DNA from: Brevibacterium sp. S111
GTDB taxonomy: Bacteria; Actinomycetota; Actinomycetes; Actinomycetales; Brevibacteriaceae
Direction of reading: 5' to 3'
DNA: 64,000 nucleotides
Assembly (NCBI RefSeq): GCF_004745075.1
Contig: NZ_RHFH01000008.1
Span: 62,001 to 126,000, forward strand
Of the stretch, positions 26,218 to 34,681 are shown one piece after another; the first letter of the stretch is position 1, and each line of letters opens with the position of its first letter. Under the pieces are notes generated by a model. That model did not search any database. It worked only from the letters and a program-made list of their open reading frames with translations, and had not been told where the DNA came from. Both the position numbers and the translations under genes were made by a program.

Positions 26218-27453
26218 ATGAGGCAACGATGGAGCAGTCCCTCGCCACCTGCTGGCTCACCACCCAGCGGGCACCGTCGCTATGACTCCATCAGATCGTG
26301 GTTCGACGCTCATCCGTTCGTCATCAACTCGATCATCGTGTTGGTCGTCTTCGTCTACAACCTCCCGATTCAGTTCTCATCGGTGCCCGAGGACATGTGG
26401 CCCGGTCTCGGCTTGCTCTTCTCCGTCGGACTCTGCGCTCCCTACCTTCTGAGGCACAGGCGCCCGCTGACGGTGTTCGTCACCATCAGCCTCGTCGCCG
26501 CGGTTCATCTCGCAATCGGCGTCGAGATGATGATCGCCGATGTCATGGTCCTCTTCGCCCTCTGCGCCTTGTCTTCGCGATTCCGCTGGCACATCTCCGT
26601 TCCCGCGACGACTGCCGTCATCATCATCCTCATCTTCGCCACATCCGCCCCGGTCAACGCCGGGTACATGTCGGTCGGAGACGTTGGCGTGCTCATCGCC
26701 ATCACCGTGTGGACTAGCACGTGGGGTGCCCTGGTGAGAGTCCGACGCGACCATGAGCACACCCTTCGTGAACGCGCCGAGCAGCTCGAACGCGAAGCAC
26801 AGGTCCAGCAGCAGATCGTTGCCGCGCAGGAACGAGAGCGCATCGCCCGCGAACTACATGATGTCGTCTCGCACAGCCTCAGCGTCGTCTCCGTCTTGGC
26901 CGATGGAGCCGCGGCGTCCGTCGATTCCCAGCCCGCCAAGGCGAAGACCGCCATGGAGGACGTCCGGGACACGGGACGCAGCGCCCTCCGGGAGATGCGC
27001 ACCATGCTCGGAGTGCTTCGCACCGATGATTCCGCCGATGCGGCTCCCCAACCCGGCATCGACCAGCTGAGACAGTTGGTCGCGGAGTCGCAGACAGCAG
27101 GGTTTCCGGCCACACTCGATCATCGAGGCGAACGTTCTCCCCTGCCTGAGGGCCTGAGCCTGGCTGTGTACCGCATTGTCCAGGAGGCGCTGACCAATGT
27201 GCGCAAGCACGCCGGCACTCAGCTGACCGAGGTGCACGTCCGAGTCGATCAGACCAGCGACCAGGTCGCCATCCGCATCACCGATAACGGGAACTCAACA
27301 TCGGCGAACCACGAACGTCAGAAGAACGGACACGGCCTCGTGGGCATGAGGGAAAGAGTCAGCGCCTACGATGGCACTCTGCACGCGGGATTCCGAAGAC
27401 ACCACGGTTTCGAAGTCCACGCCGTACTGCCGATCGGAGGTCGTCGGTCATGA
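26218..27453 (+). CDS. NarL-class sensor histidine kinase (HisKA_3)
   Basis: Membrane sensor of 411 aa. The N-terminal half has about four to five hydrophobic helices between residues 35 and 180 (NSIIVLVVFVYNLPIQF, GLLFSVGLCAPYLL, VFVTISLVAAVHLAIGVEMM) without a large extracellular loop. A coiled linker leads to the phospho-acceptor motif ERIARELHDVVSHSLSVV (His near 222). The HATPase domain follows with QEALTNVRKHAG (N-box) and ITDNG with GHGLVGMRERV (G-boxes). Small-loop kinases of this class often sense envelope stress or drugs. The stop overlaps the response-regulator start (ATGA), so the two are coupled. Target genes are likely the following ABC transporter. Confidence 0.9.
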   Translation: MRQRWSSPSPPAGSPPSGHRRYDSIRSWFDAHPFVINSIIVLVVFVYNLPIQFSSVPEDMWPGLGLLFSVGLCAPYLLRHRRPLTVFVTISLVAAVHLAIGVEMMIADVMVLFALCALSSRFRWHISVPATTAVIIILIFATSAPVNAGYMSVGDVGVLIAITVWTSTWGALVRVRRDHEHTLRERAEQLEREAQVQQQIVAAQERERIARELHDVVSHSLSVVSVLADGAAASVDSQPAKAKTAMEDVRDTGRSALREMRTMLGVLRTDDSADAAPQPGIDQLRQLVAESQTAGFPATLDHRGERSPLPEGLSLAVYRIVQEALTNVRKHAGTQLTEVHVRVDQTSDQVAIRITDNGNSTSANHERQKNGHGLVGMRERVSAYDGTLHAGFRRHHGFEVHAVLPIGGRRS

Positions 27454-28120
27454 CCATTCGCATCCTGCTCGTCGATGATCAGGAAATGATCCGCAGAGGC
27501 TTCGAGATGGTTCTGGGCGGCCAACCGGATCTCACCATCGCCGGATCAGCTGAGAACGGCGCCGAGGCTTACGAGCTGGCGCAGAAAGAGGATTTCGACG
27601 TCGTCGTCATGGATGTGCGCATGCCATCGATGAACGGGGTCGTGGCCACCGAACTCATCTGCGGACTCGACGCCCCTCCCAAAGTCCTCATACTCACGAC
27701 ATTCGACCTCGACGAGTACGTCTACGATGCACTCCATGCTGGTGCCAGTGGCTTCCTCCTCAAAGACGCGAGCACTGAGGAACTTGTCTCCGCCATCAGA
27801 CACGTCCACGCCGGGACGCCGTCGTGGCTCCCAGCACGACGCGCCGACTGCTCGAACGCTTCACAACCGCGGACGAAGACAAGACGATCGACGAGGGAAA
27901 CGACGCTGCGCTCTCGGAACTGACCTCCCGAGAGAAGGACGTCGTCCGCCTCGTCGCCCAGGGACTGTCCAATGGTGAGATCGCCGAGGAGCTCGTCCTG
28001 GCACCGGGCACAGTTAAAGTCCACGTCAGCAACATCCTCACGAAGCTCGACGCCAGAGACCGGGTGCAGATCGTCATCGCCGCCTTCAACTCCGGCTTGG
28101 TGCGTGCTGCGACGTACTGA
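27450..28120 (+). pseudogene. NarL/LuxR-family response regulator split by a one-base frameshift
   Basis: The receiver domain begins at 27450 (ILLVDDQEMIRRG, phospho-acceptor Asp in VVVMDVRMPSMNG, Lys in GFLLKDAS) and runs in frame to about 27815. The coding then continues in another frame with APSTTRRLLERF and the LuxR helix-turn-helix LTSREKDVVRLVAQGLSNGE to 28120. Insertion of one G in the run at 27813-27815 would restore GDAVVAPSTTRRLLERF and a normal 223 aa protein. As read, translation stops at 27923 and gives a receiver with no DNA-binding domain. The lesion may be real or a sequencing error in a homopolymer. Alternatively the second part could be made from an internal start, but that would be unusual. 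Confidence 0.85.
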
Positions 28121-28152
28121 AAGTCTCCGCCACTGACGGCAGCGGTTCGGCT

Positions 28153-28188
28153 CCCTATGCCGTGAGACATAGGGGCAGAATATGTCTC
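28153..28188 (+). promoter_or_regulatory. Nested inverted repeats upstream of the ABC exporter genes
   Basis: CCCTATG (28153-28159) pairs with CATAGGG (28168-28174). GAGACATA (28164-28171) pairs with TATGTCTC (28181-28188). The two cannot form together. They lie in the 111-bp gap between the regulator and the exporter, so they are a candidate operator for the response regulator or an alternative-hairpin switch. Confidence 0.45.
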
Positions 28189-28231
28189 CCGGGCGATGTG
28201 CTGCTGCGCCCGTCTTCGCGACGGTTGAGTC

Positions 28232-29137
28232 ATGAGCAATGTGATCGAAACAGCGCACCTGACCAAACGCTACGGATCCCGTACCGTCGTCGACGACCTC
28301 AGCCTCCGCGTACCGCACGGCTGCGTCTACGGCTTCCTCGGACCCAACGGCTCCGGCAAGTCGACGACGATGAAGATGCTGCTTTCGCTCATCCGCCCGA
28401 CACACGGGGACGTGCTGATCATGGGACAGCCGATGACCCGTACCTCGCGGCGTCGTCTGCTGGCCCACGTCGGATCGCTCATCGAGGCCCCTCCGGGATA
28501 CGGGCACCTCACGGGTCGGGAGAACATGCGGATCATGCAGCGCCTCCTGGACCTGCCGCAGCGACAGATCGATTGGGCTGTCGACACCGTCCGCCTTCGC
28601 AGCCAGATGGGAAAGCGCGTCCGCAACTTCTCCCTGGGAATGAAGCAGCGCCTGGGCATCGCACTCGCATTGGCCAGACAGCCGCAGCTGCTAATCCTCG
28701 ATGAGCCGACAAACGGCCTCGACCCGGCCGGCATCGAGGAGATCCGCGAACTGCTGAGGAACCTCGCCGCCTCCGGGGTGACGGTCATGGTCTCCAGCCA
28801 TCTTCTCGGAGAGATCGACAAGACGGCGACCACGCTCGGAATCCTGTCGGAGGGACGTCTGCTCTTCCAAGGAACCCGGTCCCAGCTCATGGCCGCCTCG
28901 AGGCCGGACGTCATCATCGAAACGTCCGATCCCCGCTTTGCGCAGTCGATGCTGCGGCAGTCTCTGGATTGCCGCACCGACGGCAGGGCGACACGAATCG
29001 CTCAAGCCGATGATGCTGCGACGGCTCGCGCAGTCTCGACTCTCGTCCACGCCGGCGTCGACGTCTTCGAGGTGCGCCGCGATGACCAGACACTCGAAGA
29101 CGTCTTCATCGATCTGACGAAGGCTGGTGGGCTGTGA
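28232..29137 (+). CDS. ABC transporter ATP-binding protein (BcrA / lantibiotic-immunity type)
   Basis: A 301 aa ATPase with Walker A GPNGSGKST, the BcrA/NukF-like segment VGSLIEAPPGYGHLTGRENM, the signature FSLGMKQRLGIALALA, Walker B LLILDEPTNGLDP and the switch His in SSHLLGEID. The C-terminal 80 residues are the DUF4162-like extension. Such ATPases work with two ABC-2 permeases to remove peptide antibiotics from the membrane or to export them. It follows the two-component genes and is directly coupled to the two permease genes, the usual layout of a regulated detoxification module. Substrate is not known. Confidence 0.93.
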   Translation: MSNVIETAHLTKRYGSRTVVDDLSLRVPHGCVYGFLGPNGSGKSTTMKMLLSLIRPTHGDVLIMGQPMTRTSRRRLLAHVGSLIEAPPGYGHLTGRENMRIMQRLLDLPQRQIDWAVDTVRLRSQMGKRVRNFSLGMKQRLGIALALARQPQLLILDEPTNGLDPAGIEEIRELLRNLAASGVTVMVSSHLLGEIDKTATTLGILSEGRLLFQGTRSQLMAASRPDVIIETSDPRFAQSMLRQSLDCRTDGRATRIAQADDAATARAVSTLVHAGVDVFEVRRDDQTLEDVFIDLTKAGGL

Positions 29138-29889
29138 GAATGAGACTCGTCGTCAACGAATTCGCGAAGATGCGTCATCTCCGGGTGGGCGCTCTTGTCC
29201 TCGTCCTCCTCACCGGAGTCGTCGGCCTCACGGCGTTTCGCGGCCTGGCATCGGGCATGACGGCTCAACTCGGCGATCCTGCCGGATTCCCGTGGAAGAT
29301 CCTCCTGGCCGGTCTCGGATTCTCAGCTGGCCTCATCTCACCCTTGGTCATCGCGGCCATCGCCAGTCGTCAGGTCGAGGCCGAACACGCGGGCAATGGT
29401 TGGCTGCTGTCGGCAACGTCGGGGGTGACTCCAGGCAGGATGTGCCGGTCGAAGTTCCTTGCCCTCGGTGCCCTCGTCACCGCAGCGACCGTGCTCCAGA
29501 GTCTCATCCTCATAGCCATCGGGTTCGGGCTCGGGATCACCTCACCGTTGCCGCTGGAGCATTGGCTCGGGTATACGGCTGCTGTCATCGTCGTCAATCT
29601 GGCAGTTCTCGCTGCGCATCTGCTGCTGTCGTCGACGATCGAAAACCAGCTGGTGTGCATGGGAATCGCCGTCATCGGCCTCTTCATCGCGGTATTCGGT
29701 TCGGCTCTCCCGGACTGGCTGGCGATGCTGACGCCGTGGGGGTACTACGCTCTCACAGCACCGGCCGACTACATCGGCACCGATCTCGTCTACCTCGATA
29801 TCCCCTACCTCCGGGTCATGCTGTTGGGGCTGGTCGGGGTCTGCCTGTTCTCACTGATCACCGCCCGATTTGACCGCCGGGAGGAATGA
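29134..29889 (+). CDS. ABC-2 type permease, first subunit
   Basis: A 251 aa membrane protein with about six hydrophobic helices (VGALVLVLLTGVVGLTAF, SPLVIAAIASRQVEAEHAG, FLALGALVTAATVLQSLIL, WLGYTAAVIVVNLAVLAA, CMGIAVIGLFIAVFGSAL, VMLLGLVGVCLFSLI). The VEAEHAGNGW and SKFLALG parts are typical of BcrB/LanE-like permeases. The start is GTG at 29134, overlapping the ATPase stop; ATG at 29140 is an alternative. It acts with the next permease and the ATPase. Confidence 0.85.
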   Translation: MRMRLVVNEFAKMRHLRVGALVLVLLTGVVGLTAFRGLASGMTAQLGDPAGFPWKILLAGLGFSAGLISPLVIAAIASRQVEAEHAGNGWLLSATSGVTPGRMCRSKFLALGALVTAATVLQSLILIAIGFGLGITSPLPLEHWLGYTAAVIVVNLAVLAAHLLLSSTIENQLVCMGIAVIGLFIAVFGSALPDWLAMLTPWGYYALTAPADYIGTDLVYLDIPYLRVMLLGLVGVCLFSLITARFDRREE

Positions 29890-29892
29890 GCC

Positions 29893-30660
29893 ATGAGGTA
29901 CGTCAACATCGAATTCATCAAACTCCAACGCTCTCTGGCCTGGGCAGTCGTCATACTGCTGCCCGTCATCGCTGTCGCATCGGGGTCGATGAGCTCCCTT
30001 GCCGCGGACAGTGGCCTCGATGACGGGTGGCACACTCTGTGGATCCGGTCGATCGGCTTCTATGGGATGGCGCTTCTCCCGGTCGGCATCGCCATCCTCG
30101 CATCGCTGATCTGGCGGACCGAGCACCGGAACGGCAATTGGAATGCCCTCATGAGCACCTCGGTGCCGACGTCGACGACGGTGCTCAGCAAGACCGCCGC
30201 GGTGGCCGTCCTCTCCGCACTCATGCAGATCGTGCTCGTCCTCACCGTCGTGGGATTCGGAAAGATCCTCTTCGACCTCCCCGGGATGTTGCCACCCCAA
30301 TATCTCATGAGCAGCGTCCTCGTCATCATCGCCTGCGTACCGGTCGCAGCACTGCAGTCGGGCCTGTCCACGTTCTTCCGTTCGTTCGCCGCTCCAGTAG
30401 CCATCGCCCTAGTCGCCACGGGAATCTCGACAACCGCCCTGCTGGTCGACATCTCGGCAGTCATTGCGGTGCCGTATGCCACTGCGACCTATGCGACACA
30501 GTTGGGCACGTCACTGGTCGAGGCGAGCAACACCTCGTTCGACGCTGCAGGCATCTCAGTCGGCACCGCCGGACTCGTCGCGGCGGTCTCGAGCGCAGCC
30601 ACGGCAGTGATCGTCATCGTGACCACCTGGATTCTCAATCGTTCTGACACCAGAGCATGA
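29893..30660 (+). CDS. ABC-2 type permease, second subunit
   Basis: A 255 aa membrane protein similar in layout to the preceding one, with about six hydrophobic helices (AWAVVILLPVIAVASGSMSS, FYGMALLPVGIAILASLIW, AVLSALMQIVLVLTVVG, QYLMSSVLVIIACVPVAAL, GLVAAVSSAATAVIVIVTTW) and the RTEHRNGNWNALMSTSVP loop typical of the LanE/LanG group. It starts four bases after the previous stop. Two unequal permeases plus one BcrA-type ATPase fit a lantibiotic-immunity-like complex. Confidence 0.85.
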   Translation: MRYVNIEFIKLQRSLAWAVVILLPVIAVASGSMSSLAADSGLDDGWHTLWIRSIGFYGMALLPVGIAILASLIWRTEHRNGNWNALMSTSVPTSTTVLSKTAAVAVLSALMQIVLVLTVVGFGKILFDLPGMLPPQYLMSSVLVIIACVPVAALQSGLSTFFRSFAAPVAIALVATGISTTALLVDISAVIAVPYATATYATQLGTSLVEASNTSFDAAGISVGTAGLVAAVSSAATAVIVIVTTWILNRSDTRA

Positions 30661-30699
30661 GCCGGTCGAATCGTCGGGGCTCCTGTATTCCGGAAGCGA

Positions 30700-31170
30700 T
30701 CAGCGTTCCGGTGCCTCGCCCAGGCGCGCATCCTTGCCGTACATCGAGTGGGTGAAATGCTCGGCGACTCCCTCGATGCCGGGACTCAGCGACGGCCCCT
30801 CCCCCTCGGCGATGACGAACGTCATCGTCAGGTGCGCATCGTGGGTGATCGACAGGTGGATGTTCGTGCCGCCGATGGCCCGGAAATGTTCGAGCACCAG
30901 CCCGCGCAGACGGAAGCTCGGGGCACCGGAGCGGGCAGGGACCACCTCGGCGGACTGCCACGGTAGCCATCCGGGGAAGCCGATCGCCTTCTTCAGCGCC
31001 TCCTTCGCGGAGAACCGGGCAGCCAAGGAGGCATCAGTGCGACGTTTGCCGTTGCGTTTGAGCTGCTCGGCCGGGGTGAGCAGACGGTCGAGGAGTTCAG
31101 GCACCCGTTCGATGTGCTCGGCGAAGCGCGGCACATCCGCAATGTCAGTGCCGATCCCTAGAATCGCCAT
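30700..31170 (-). CDS. acpS: Holo-[acyl-carrier-protein] synthase
   Basis: Transfers 4'-phosphopantetheine from CoA to acyl carrier protein. The 156 aa sequence has the N-terminal GIGTDIADVPRF with the Mg-binding Asp, the central FSAKEALKKAIG, and HLSITHDAHLTMTFVIAEG. It is longer than E. coli AcpS (126 aa) because of a C-terminal tail of about 30 residues. GAGGAGG lies seven bases before the ATG. It is downstream of glmS, as in many actinobacteria, with a hairpin between them. Confidence 0.93.
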   Translation of the reverse strand: MAILGIGTDIADVPRFAEHIERVPELLDRLLTPAEQLKRNGKRRTDASLAARFSAKEALKKAIGFPGWLPWQSAEVVPARSGAPSFRLRGLVLEHFRAIGGTNIHLSITHDAHLTMTFVIAEGEGPSLSPGIEGVAEHFTHSMYGKDARLGEAPER

Positions 31171-31205
31171 AACCGAACCTCCTCAGAGAACACCAACCTG
31201 CTCAG

Positions 31206-31236
31206 GTGCCGGACCGGACATCGTCTGGTCCGGCAC
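31206..31236 (-). terminator. Stem-loop after glmS
   Basis: Perfect 10-nt arms (GTGCCGGACC / GGTCCGGCAC) with an 11-nt loop, ten bases past the glmS stop. It would end the glmS transcript, or reduce read-through into acpS. Confidence 0.6.
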
Positions 31237-31245
31237 CGAGGCGGA

Positions 31246-33120
31246 TCACTCGACCGTAACCGACTTTGCCAGGTTGCGCGGCTGGTCGACGTCGAGGCCC
31301 TTGGCCGTGGCGAGCTCCATCGCGAAGATCTGCAGCGGAACGGTCGTCAGCAGCGGCGCCATGAGCGTCGTCGTCTCGGGCACGAAGATGACCTCGGAGG
31401 CGAACTGATCGACCTCCTCGTCGCCTTCCTCGGCGATGACGACGGTGTTCGCACCGCGAGCGCGCACTTCCTGGATGTTCGAGATGACCTTCGCATGCAG
31501 CGAATCGCGGCCGCGCTTGGACGGCACGACGATGATGACGAGCTGACCGTCGTCGATGAGTGCGATCGGTCCGTGCTTGAGCTCACCGGCGGCGAAGCCC
31601 TCGGCGTGGATATACGCGAGCTCTTTGAGCTTGAGCGCACCCTCCATCGCCACCGGGTAGCCGACGTGACGACCGAGGAACAGCACCGAACCGACTTCCT
31701 GATTGCGGTCGGCCAGGGCGAGGACCTGCGACTTCGTCTCATCAAGGATGTGCTGTATCTTCTCCGGAATGGTCTGCAGTTCGTTAAGGATCGCTGCGAT
31801 CTCATCGCGGAACTTATTGCCCCGCAGCTGTGCGAGGTAGAGGCCGAGCAGGTAGCAGGCGACGACCTGGGACAGGAACGCCTTCGTCGAGGCCACGGCG
31901 ATCTCCGGGCCCGCATGCGTGTACAGGGCGGCGTCGGATTCGCGTGGGATCGTCGAGCCGAAAGTGTTGCAGATCGCGATGACCTTCGCACCCTGCTGAC
32001 GGGCGTGGCGGACGGCCATGATCGTGTCCATGGTCTCCCCCGACTGGGAGATCGCCACAACGAGGGTCTTCTCCGTCACCACCGGATCCCGATAGCGGAA
32101 CTCGTGGGCGAGTTCGACCTCGGTGGGGATGCGGCACCAGTGCTCGATCGCGTATTTCGCGACCTGACCGGCATAGGCAGCGGTGCCGCAGGCGATGACG
32201 ACGATCTTGTCCACGGATTTGAGCACCGACTCGTCGATGTGCATCTCGTCGAGCGTCAGCCGACCCTCGGTGTCGAGACGGCCGAGCAGCGTATCGGCGA
32301 CGGCCTGGGGCTGATCGTGGATCTCCTTGTCCATGAAGGACGCGAAGCCGCCCTTCTCCGCCGAAGCGGTGTCCCAGTCGACCTCGAAGCGCTCACCCTC
32401 GACGGGGTTGCCCTCCGTGTCGGTGATCGAGACCTCGTCGGGGGTGATCGTCACGACCTCGTCCTGACCGATCTCGACGGCCGTGCGGGTGTAGTCGATG
32501 AAGGCGGCGACGTCGGAGCCGAGGAAGTTCTCCCCCTCCCCGAGGCCGATGACCAGCGGCGAGTTCCGACGGGCGGCGACGACCTGACCAGGAGCGTCGG
32601 CGTGGACGGCCAGCAGGGTGAACGCGCCCTCAAGCTCGGTCGCTGTAGTGCGCATGGCGGCGGTGAGGTCACCGATGGCCCGGTAGTTCTTGGCCAGCTG
32701 AGCGGCGGCCACCTCGGTGTCGGTTTCGGAGAGGAACTCGACGCCCTCGGCCACGAGGTCCTTCTTCAGGTGCGCGAAATTCTCGATGATGCCGTTGTGG
32801 ATGAGCGCGAGCTTGCCGCCGTCGGCCAGGTGCGGGTGGGCGTTGAGATCGGTGGGTCCGCCATGAGTGGCCCAACGAGTGTGGCCGATGCCGGTCTGAG
32901 CGGCCGGCAGCGGGTTGGCCTCGATCTCCTCGGTCAGCGCCGAGAACTTTCCGGCCTTCTTCGCCGAGGCGAGCTGCCTGTCGTCGGTCACGAGCGCGAC
33001 TCCGGCCGAGTCGTAGCCGCGGTACTCGAGCCTCTTCAGGCCACCGAGCACGACGTCGAGCGCCAGATGATCGGCATTGTCAACGGGCGCCTTGGATACA
33101 TAGCCAACGATTCCACACAT
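31246..33120 (-). CDS. glmS: Glutamine-fructose-6-phosphate aminotransferase (isomerizing)
   Basis: Makes glucosamine 6-phosphate from fructose 6-phosphate and glutamine, the first step to UDP-GlcNAc. From ATG 33120 the protein begins MCGIVGYVSK, so Cys2 becomes the N-terminal nucleophile; an upstream ATG at 33138 would block this. The glutaminase domain has GHTRWATHGGP and LIHNGIIEN. Two SIS domains follow with ACGTAAYAG, AISQSGETMDT, STKAFLSQV and the C-terminal NLAKSVTVE. The length is 624 aa. TAAAAT lies seven bases upstream of the ATG, so the message is probably leaderless; no glmS ribozyme is seen. Confidence 0.97.
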   Translation of the reverse strand: MCGIVGYVSKAPVDNADHLALDVVLGGLKRLEYRGYDSAGVALVTDDRQLASAKKAGKFSALTEEIEANPLPAAQTGIGHTRWATHGGPTDLNAHPHLADGGKLALIHNGIIENFAHLKKDLVAEGVEFLSETDTEVAAAQLAKNYRAIGDLTAAMRTTATELEGAFTLLAVHADAPGQVVAARRNSPLVIGLGEGENFLGSDVAAFIDYTRTAVEIGQDEVVTITPDEVSITDTEGNPVEGERFEVDWDTASAEKGGFASFMDKEIHDQPQAVADTLLGRLDTEGRLTLDEMHIDESVLKSVDKIVVIACGTAAYAGQVAKYAIEHWCRIPTEVELAHEFRYRDPVVTEKTLVVAISQSGETMDTIMAVRHARQQGAKVIAICNTFGSTIPRESDAALYTHAGPEIAVASTKAFLSQVVACYLLGLYLAQLRGNKFRDEIAAILNELQTIPEKIQHILDETKSQVLALADRNQEVGSVLFLGRHVGYPVAMEGALKLKELAYIHAEGFAAGELKHGPIALIDDGQLVIIVVPSKRGRDSLHAKVISNIQEVRARGANTVVIAEEGDEEVDQFASEVIFVPETTTLMAPLLTTVPLQIFAMELATAKGLDVDQPRNLAKSVTVE

Positions 33121-33127
33121 GAGGGAG

Positions 33128-33133
33128 ATTTTA
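33128..33133 (-). promoter_or_regulatory. Leaderless -10 box for glmS
   Basis: TAAAAT on the minus strand ends seven bases before the ATG at 33120, with no ribosome binding site. Confidence 0.6.
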
Positions 33134-33284
33134 CGCACTCACGGCCGATCACGTGTATTTCGGCGAGTCACGATCGGGTCAACGTGACGAACTGCACGTG
33201 CGACGGAGACCTCGGCGCCGCCTCGGCGCGGGTGGGTGCGGAACGGCGGACCACCTCGGCGCGGGTGGCTTTCATGACCCATGA

Positions 33285-33290
33285 CACAAT
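33285..33290 (+). promoter_or_regulatory. Probable leaderless -10 box for coaA
   Basis: CACAAT ends six bases before the ATG at 33297. It keeps the A at position 2 and T at position 6 but not the first T, so it is the weakest of the set. Confidence 0.4.
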
Positions 33291-33296
33291 GGGCGC

Positions 33297-34334
33297 ATGA
33301 GCAAAGTCGATCCTCAGCTGGACCGCGCGCGGCGGCTCGCCGGCCTCTACACCGCCCGGCGCAGCGAGCCGGATACGACGTCCCCGTTCTGGGAATTCGA
33401 TCGCGAGGTGTGGGGCACGCTCGCCCAGGCCACCCCGCTGCCGCTCAAGCAACGCGATATCGAACGTCTGCGCGGGCTCGGTGATCGGATCAACCTCGAC
33501 GAGGTGGCCCAGGTGTACCTGCCGCTGTCTCGGCTGCTCAACCTCTACGTCTCCGCCCGCCGGGCGAAACACGACCTGACCCGGGAATTCTTCTCGCCGT
33601 TGCACGAACTCGGTTTGGAACCGCAGGAGGCCAAGCGGACCCCGTTCGTCATCGGCGTCGCGGGATCCGTGGCCGTGGGCAAGTCGACGACCGCGCGTGT
33701 GCTGCGTGAGCTGCTCGCCCGCTGGCCCGACACGCCGCGCGTCGAACTCATCACCACCGACGGGTTCCTCTACCCCAACGCCGAACTCGACCGGCGCCGC
33801 CTCAACGGCCGCAAAGGATTCCCCGAATCCTACGACCGGCGCAAGCTGCTCAAGTTCATCTCGGCCGTGAAGTCCGGTGCTCCCGAGGTCCGTGCGCCCG
33901 TGTACTCGCACCACACCTACGACATCGTCCCCGGCGCCGAGGTGGTCGTCCGCTCCCCCGATGTGCTCATCGTCGAAGGGCTCAATGTCCTTCAGCCCGC
34001 CCGTCCCCGCCAAGACGGAGCCGTAGGGCTGGCGATCAGCGACTACTTCGACTTCTCCGTCTACGTCGACGCGCGGTCGCGCGACATCCGACAGTGGTAC
34101 ATCTCCCGGTTCCTCAAGCTCAAACACGGTGCGTTCCAGGACGAGGACTCCTACTTCCACCGGTACTCACAACTCAACGACGACGAAGCGATCACCCTGG
34201 CCACGGAGATCTGGGACTCGATCAACTTCCCGAACCTGCGCGAGAACGTCCAGCCCAGCCGCGGCCGCGCCGACCTCGTGCTCCACAAATCCGCCGACCA
34301 CACGATCCGGAAGGTGCAGCTGCGCAAGCTGTGA
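33297..34334 (+). CDS. coaA: Type I pantothenate kinase
   Basis: Phosphorylates pantothenate, the first step of CoA synthesis. The 345 aa sequence has an N-terminal [14 protein letters not shown], the P-loop [18 protein letters not shown] near residue 118, [32 protein letters not shown], the substrate-binding [10 protein letters not shown], and [11 protein letters not shown]. This length and these motifs are typical of the prokaryotic type I enzyme. It is divergent from glmS across a 176-bp gap. Confidence 0.96.
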   Translation: MSKVDPQLDRARRLAGLYTARRSEPDTTSPFWEFDREVWGTLAQATPLPLKQRDIERLRGLGDRINLDEVAQVYLPLSRLLNLYVSARRAKHDLTREFFSPLHELGLEPQEAKRTPFVIGVAGSVAVGKSTTARVLRELLARWPDTPRVELITTDGFLYPNAELDRRRLNGRKGFPESYDRRKLLKFISAVKSGAPEVRAPVYSHHTYDIVPGAEVVVRSPDVLIVEGLNVLQPARPRQDGAVGLAISDYFDFSVYVDARSRDIRQWYISRFLKLKHGAFQDEDSYFHRYSQLNDDEAITLATEIWDSINFPNLRENVQPSRGRADLVLHKSADHTIRKVQLRKL

Positions 34335-34488
34335 GCCGCGGTGTTCGGGCGGCCACCGGAGTGGATGCTCTGACGCCGTTCGGGGGAGGTGCTCGGGCGC
34401 GGCTCGAGGTGGGTGTTGGGGCGCGGTTCTAGGCGGGTGTGAGCGGGGTCGCCGGCGGGTGAGGAAATAGTTTCGCCCCTCGCGCAGT
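34335..34488 (+). repeat. Intergenic degenerate 24-bp tandem repeat
   Basis: Between coaA and the ABC exporter the first about 100 bases (34343-34440) form three to four imperfect copies of a unit near 24 bp, of the type GGTGTTGGGGCGCGGTTCTA with variants. It reads without stops on the minus strand as HLEPRPST-like units, which may be chance. No gene is recognised in the full 347-bp gap; the remaining part carries the palindrome at 34489 and the ribosome binding site for the next gene. Confidence 0.5.
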
Positions 34489-34501
34489 TGCACTGTGTGC
34501 A
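34489..34501 (+). promoter_or_regulatory. 13-bp inverted repeat upstream of the ABC exporter
   Basis: TGCAC-TGT-GTGCA is a perfect 13-bp palindrome with a TACTCT hexamer just downstream (34508-34513), in an otherwise GC-rich gap. It looks like an operator; the regulator is unknown. Confidence 0.4.
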
Positions 34502-34681
34502 CTGTTTTACTCTCCGCCGGAGGGCCACCCGCCCTCAGCGACGACCGGATGCGGGCGATCCCTGCATCAGCGTAGGTGCGGCGCAACTCTGCGGGATCTC
34601 TCGACCCGTTCGAGTGCCTCGTTTCCGATCGGCTGCGTCCTGCGCAGTCTCGGTCGCTTCGGCAGCAGAAAGGGACACACT

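Noticed and set aside
31171..33140. glmS ribozyme
   Set aside because: The region upstream of glmS is only a -10 box beside the ATG; no ribozyme fold can fit in a leaderless transcript, and such ribozymes are typical of Firmicutes.
31495..33300. Plus-strand open frame of about 600 codons
   Set aside because: Antisense to glmS; the composition (Arg, Asp, Val, Gly) is that of a shadow of a high-GC gene, and no domain is seen.
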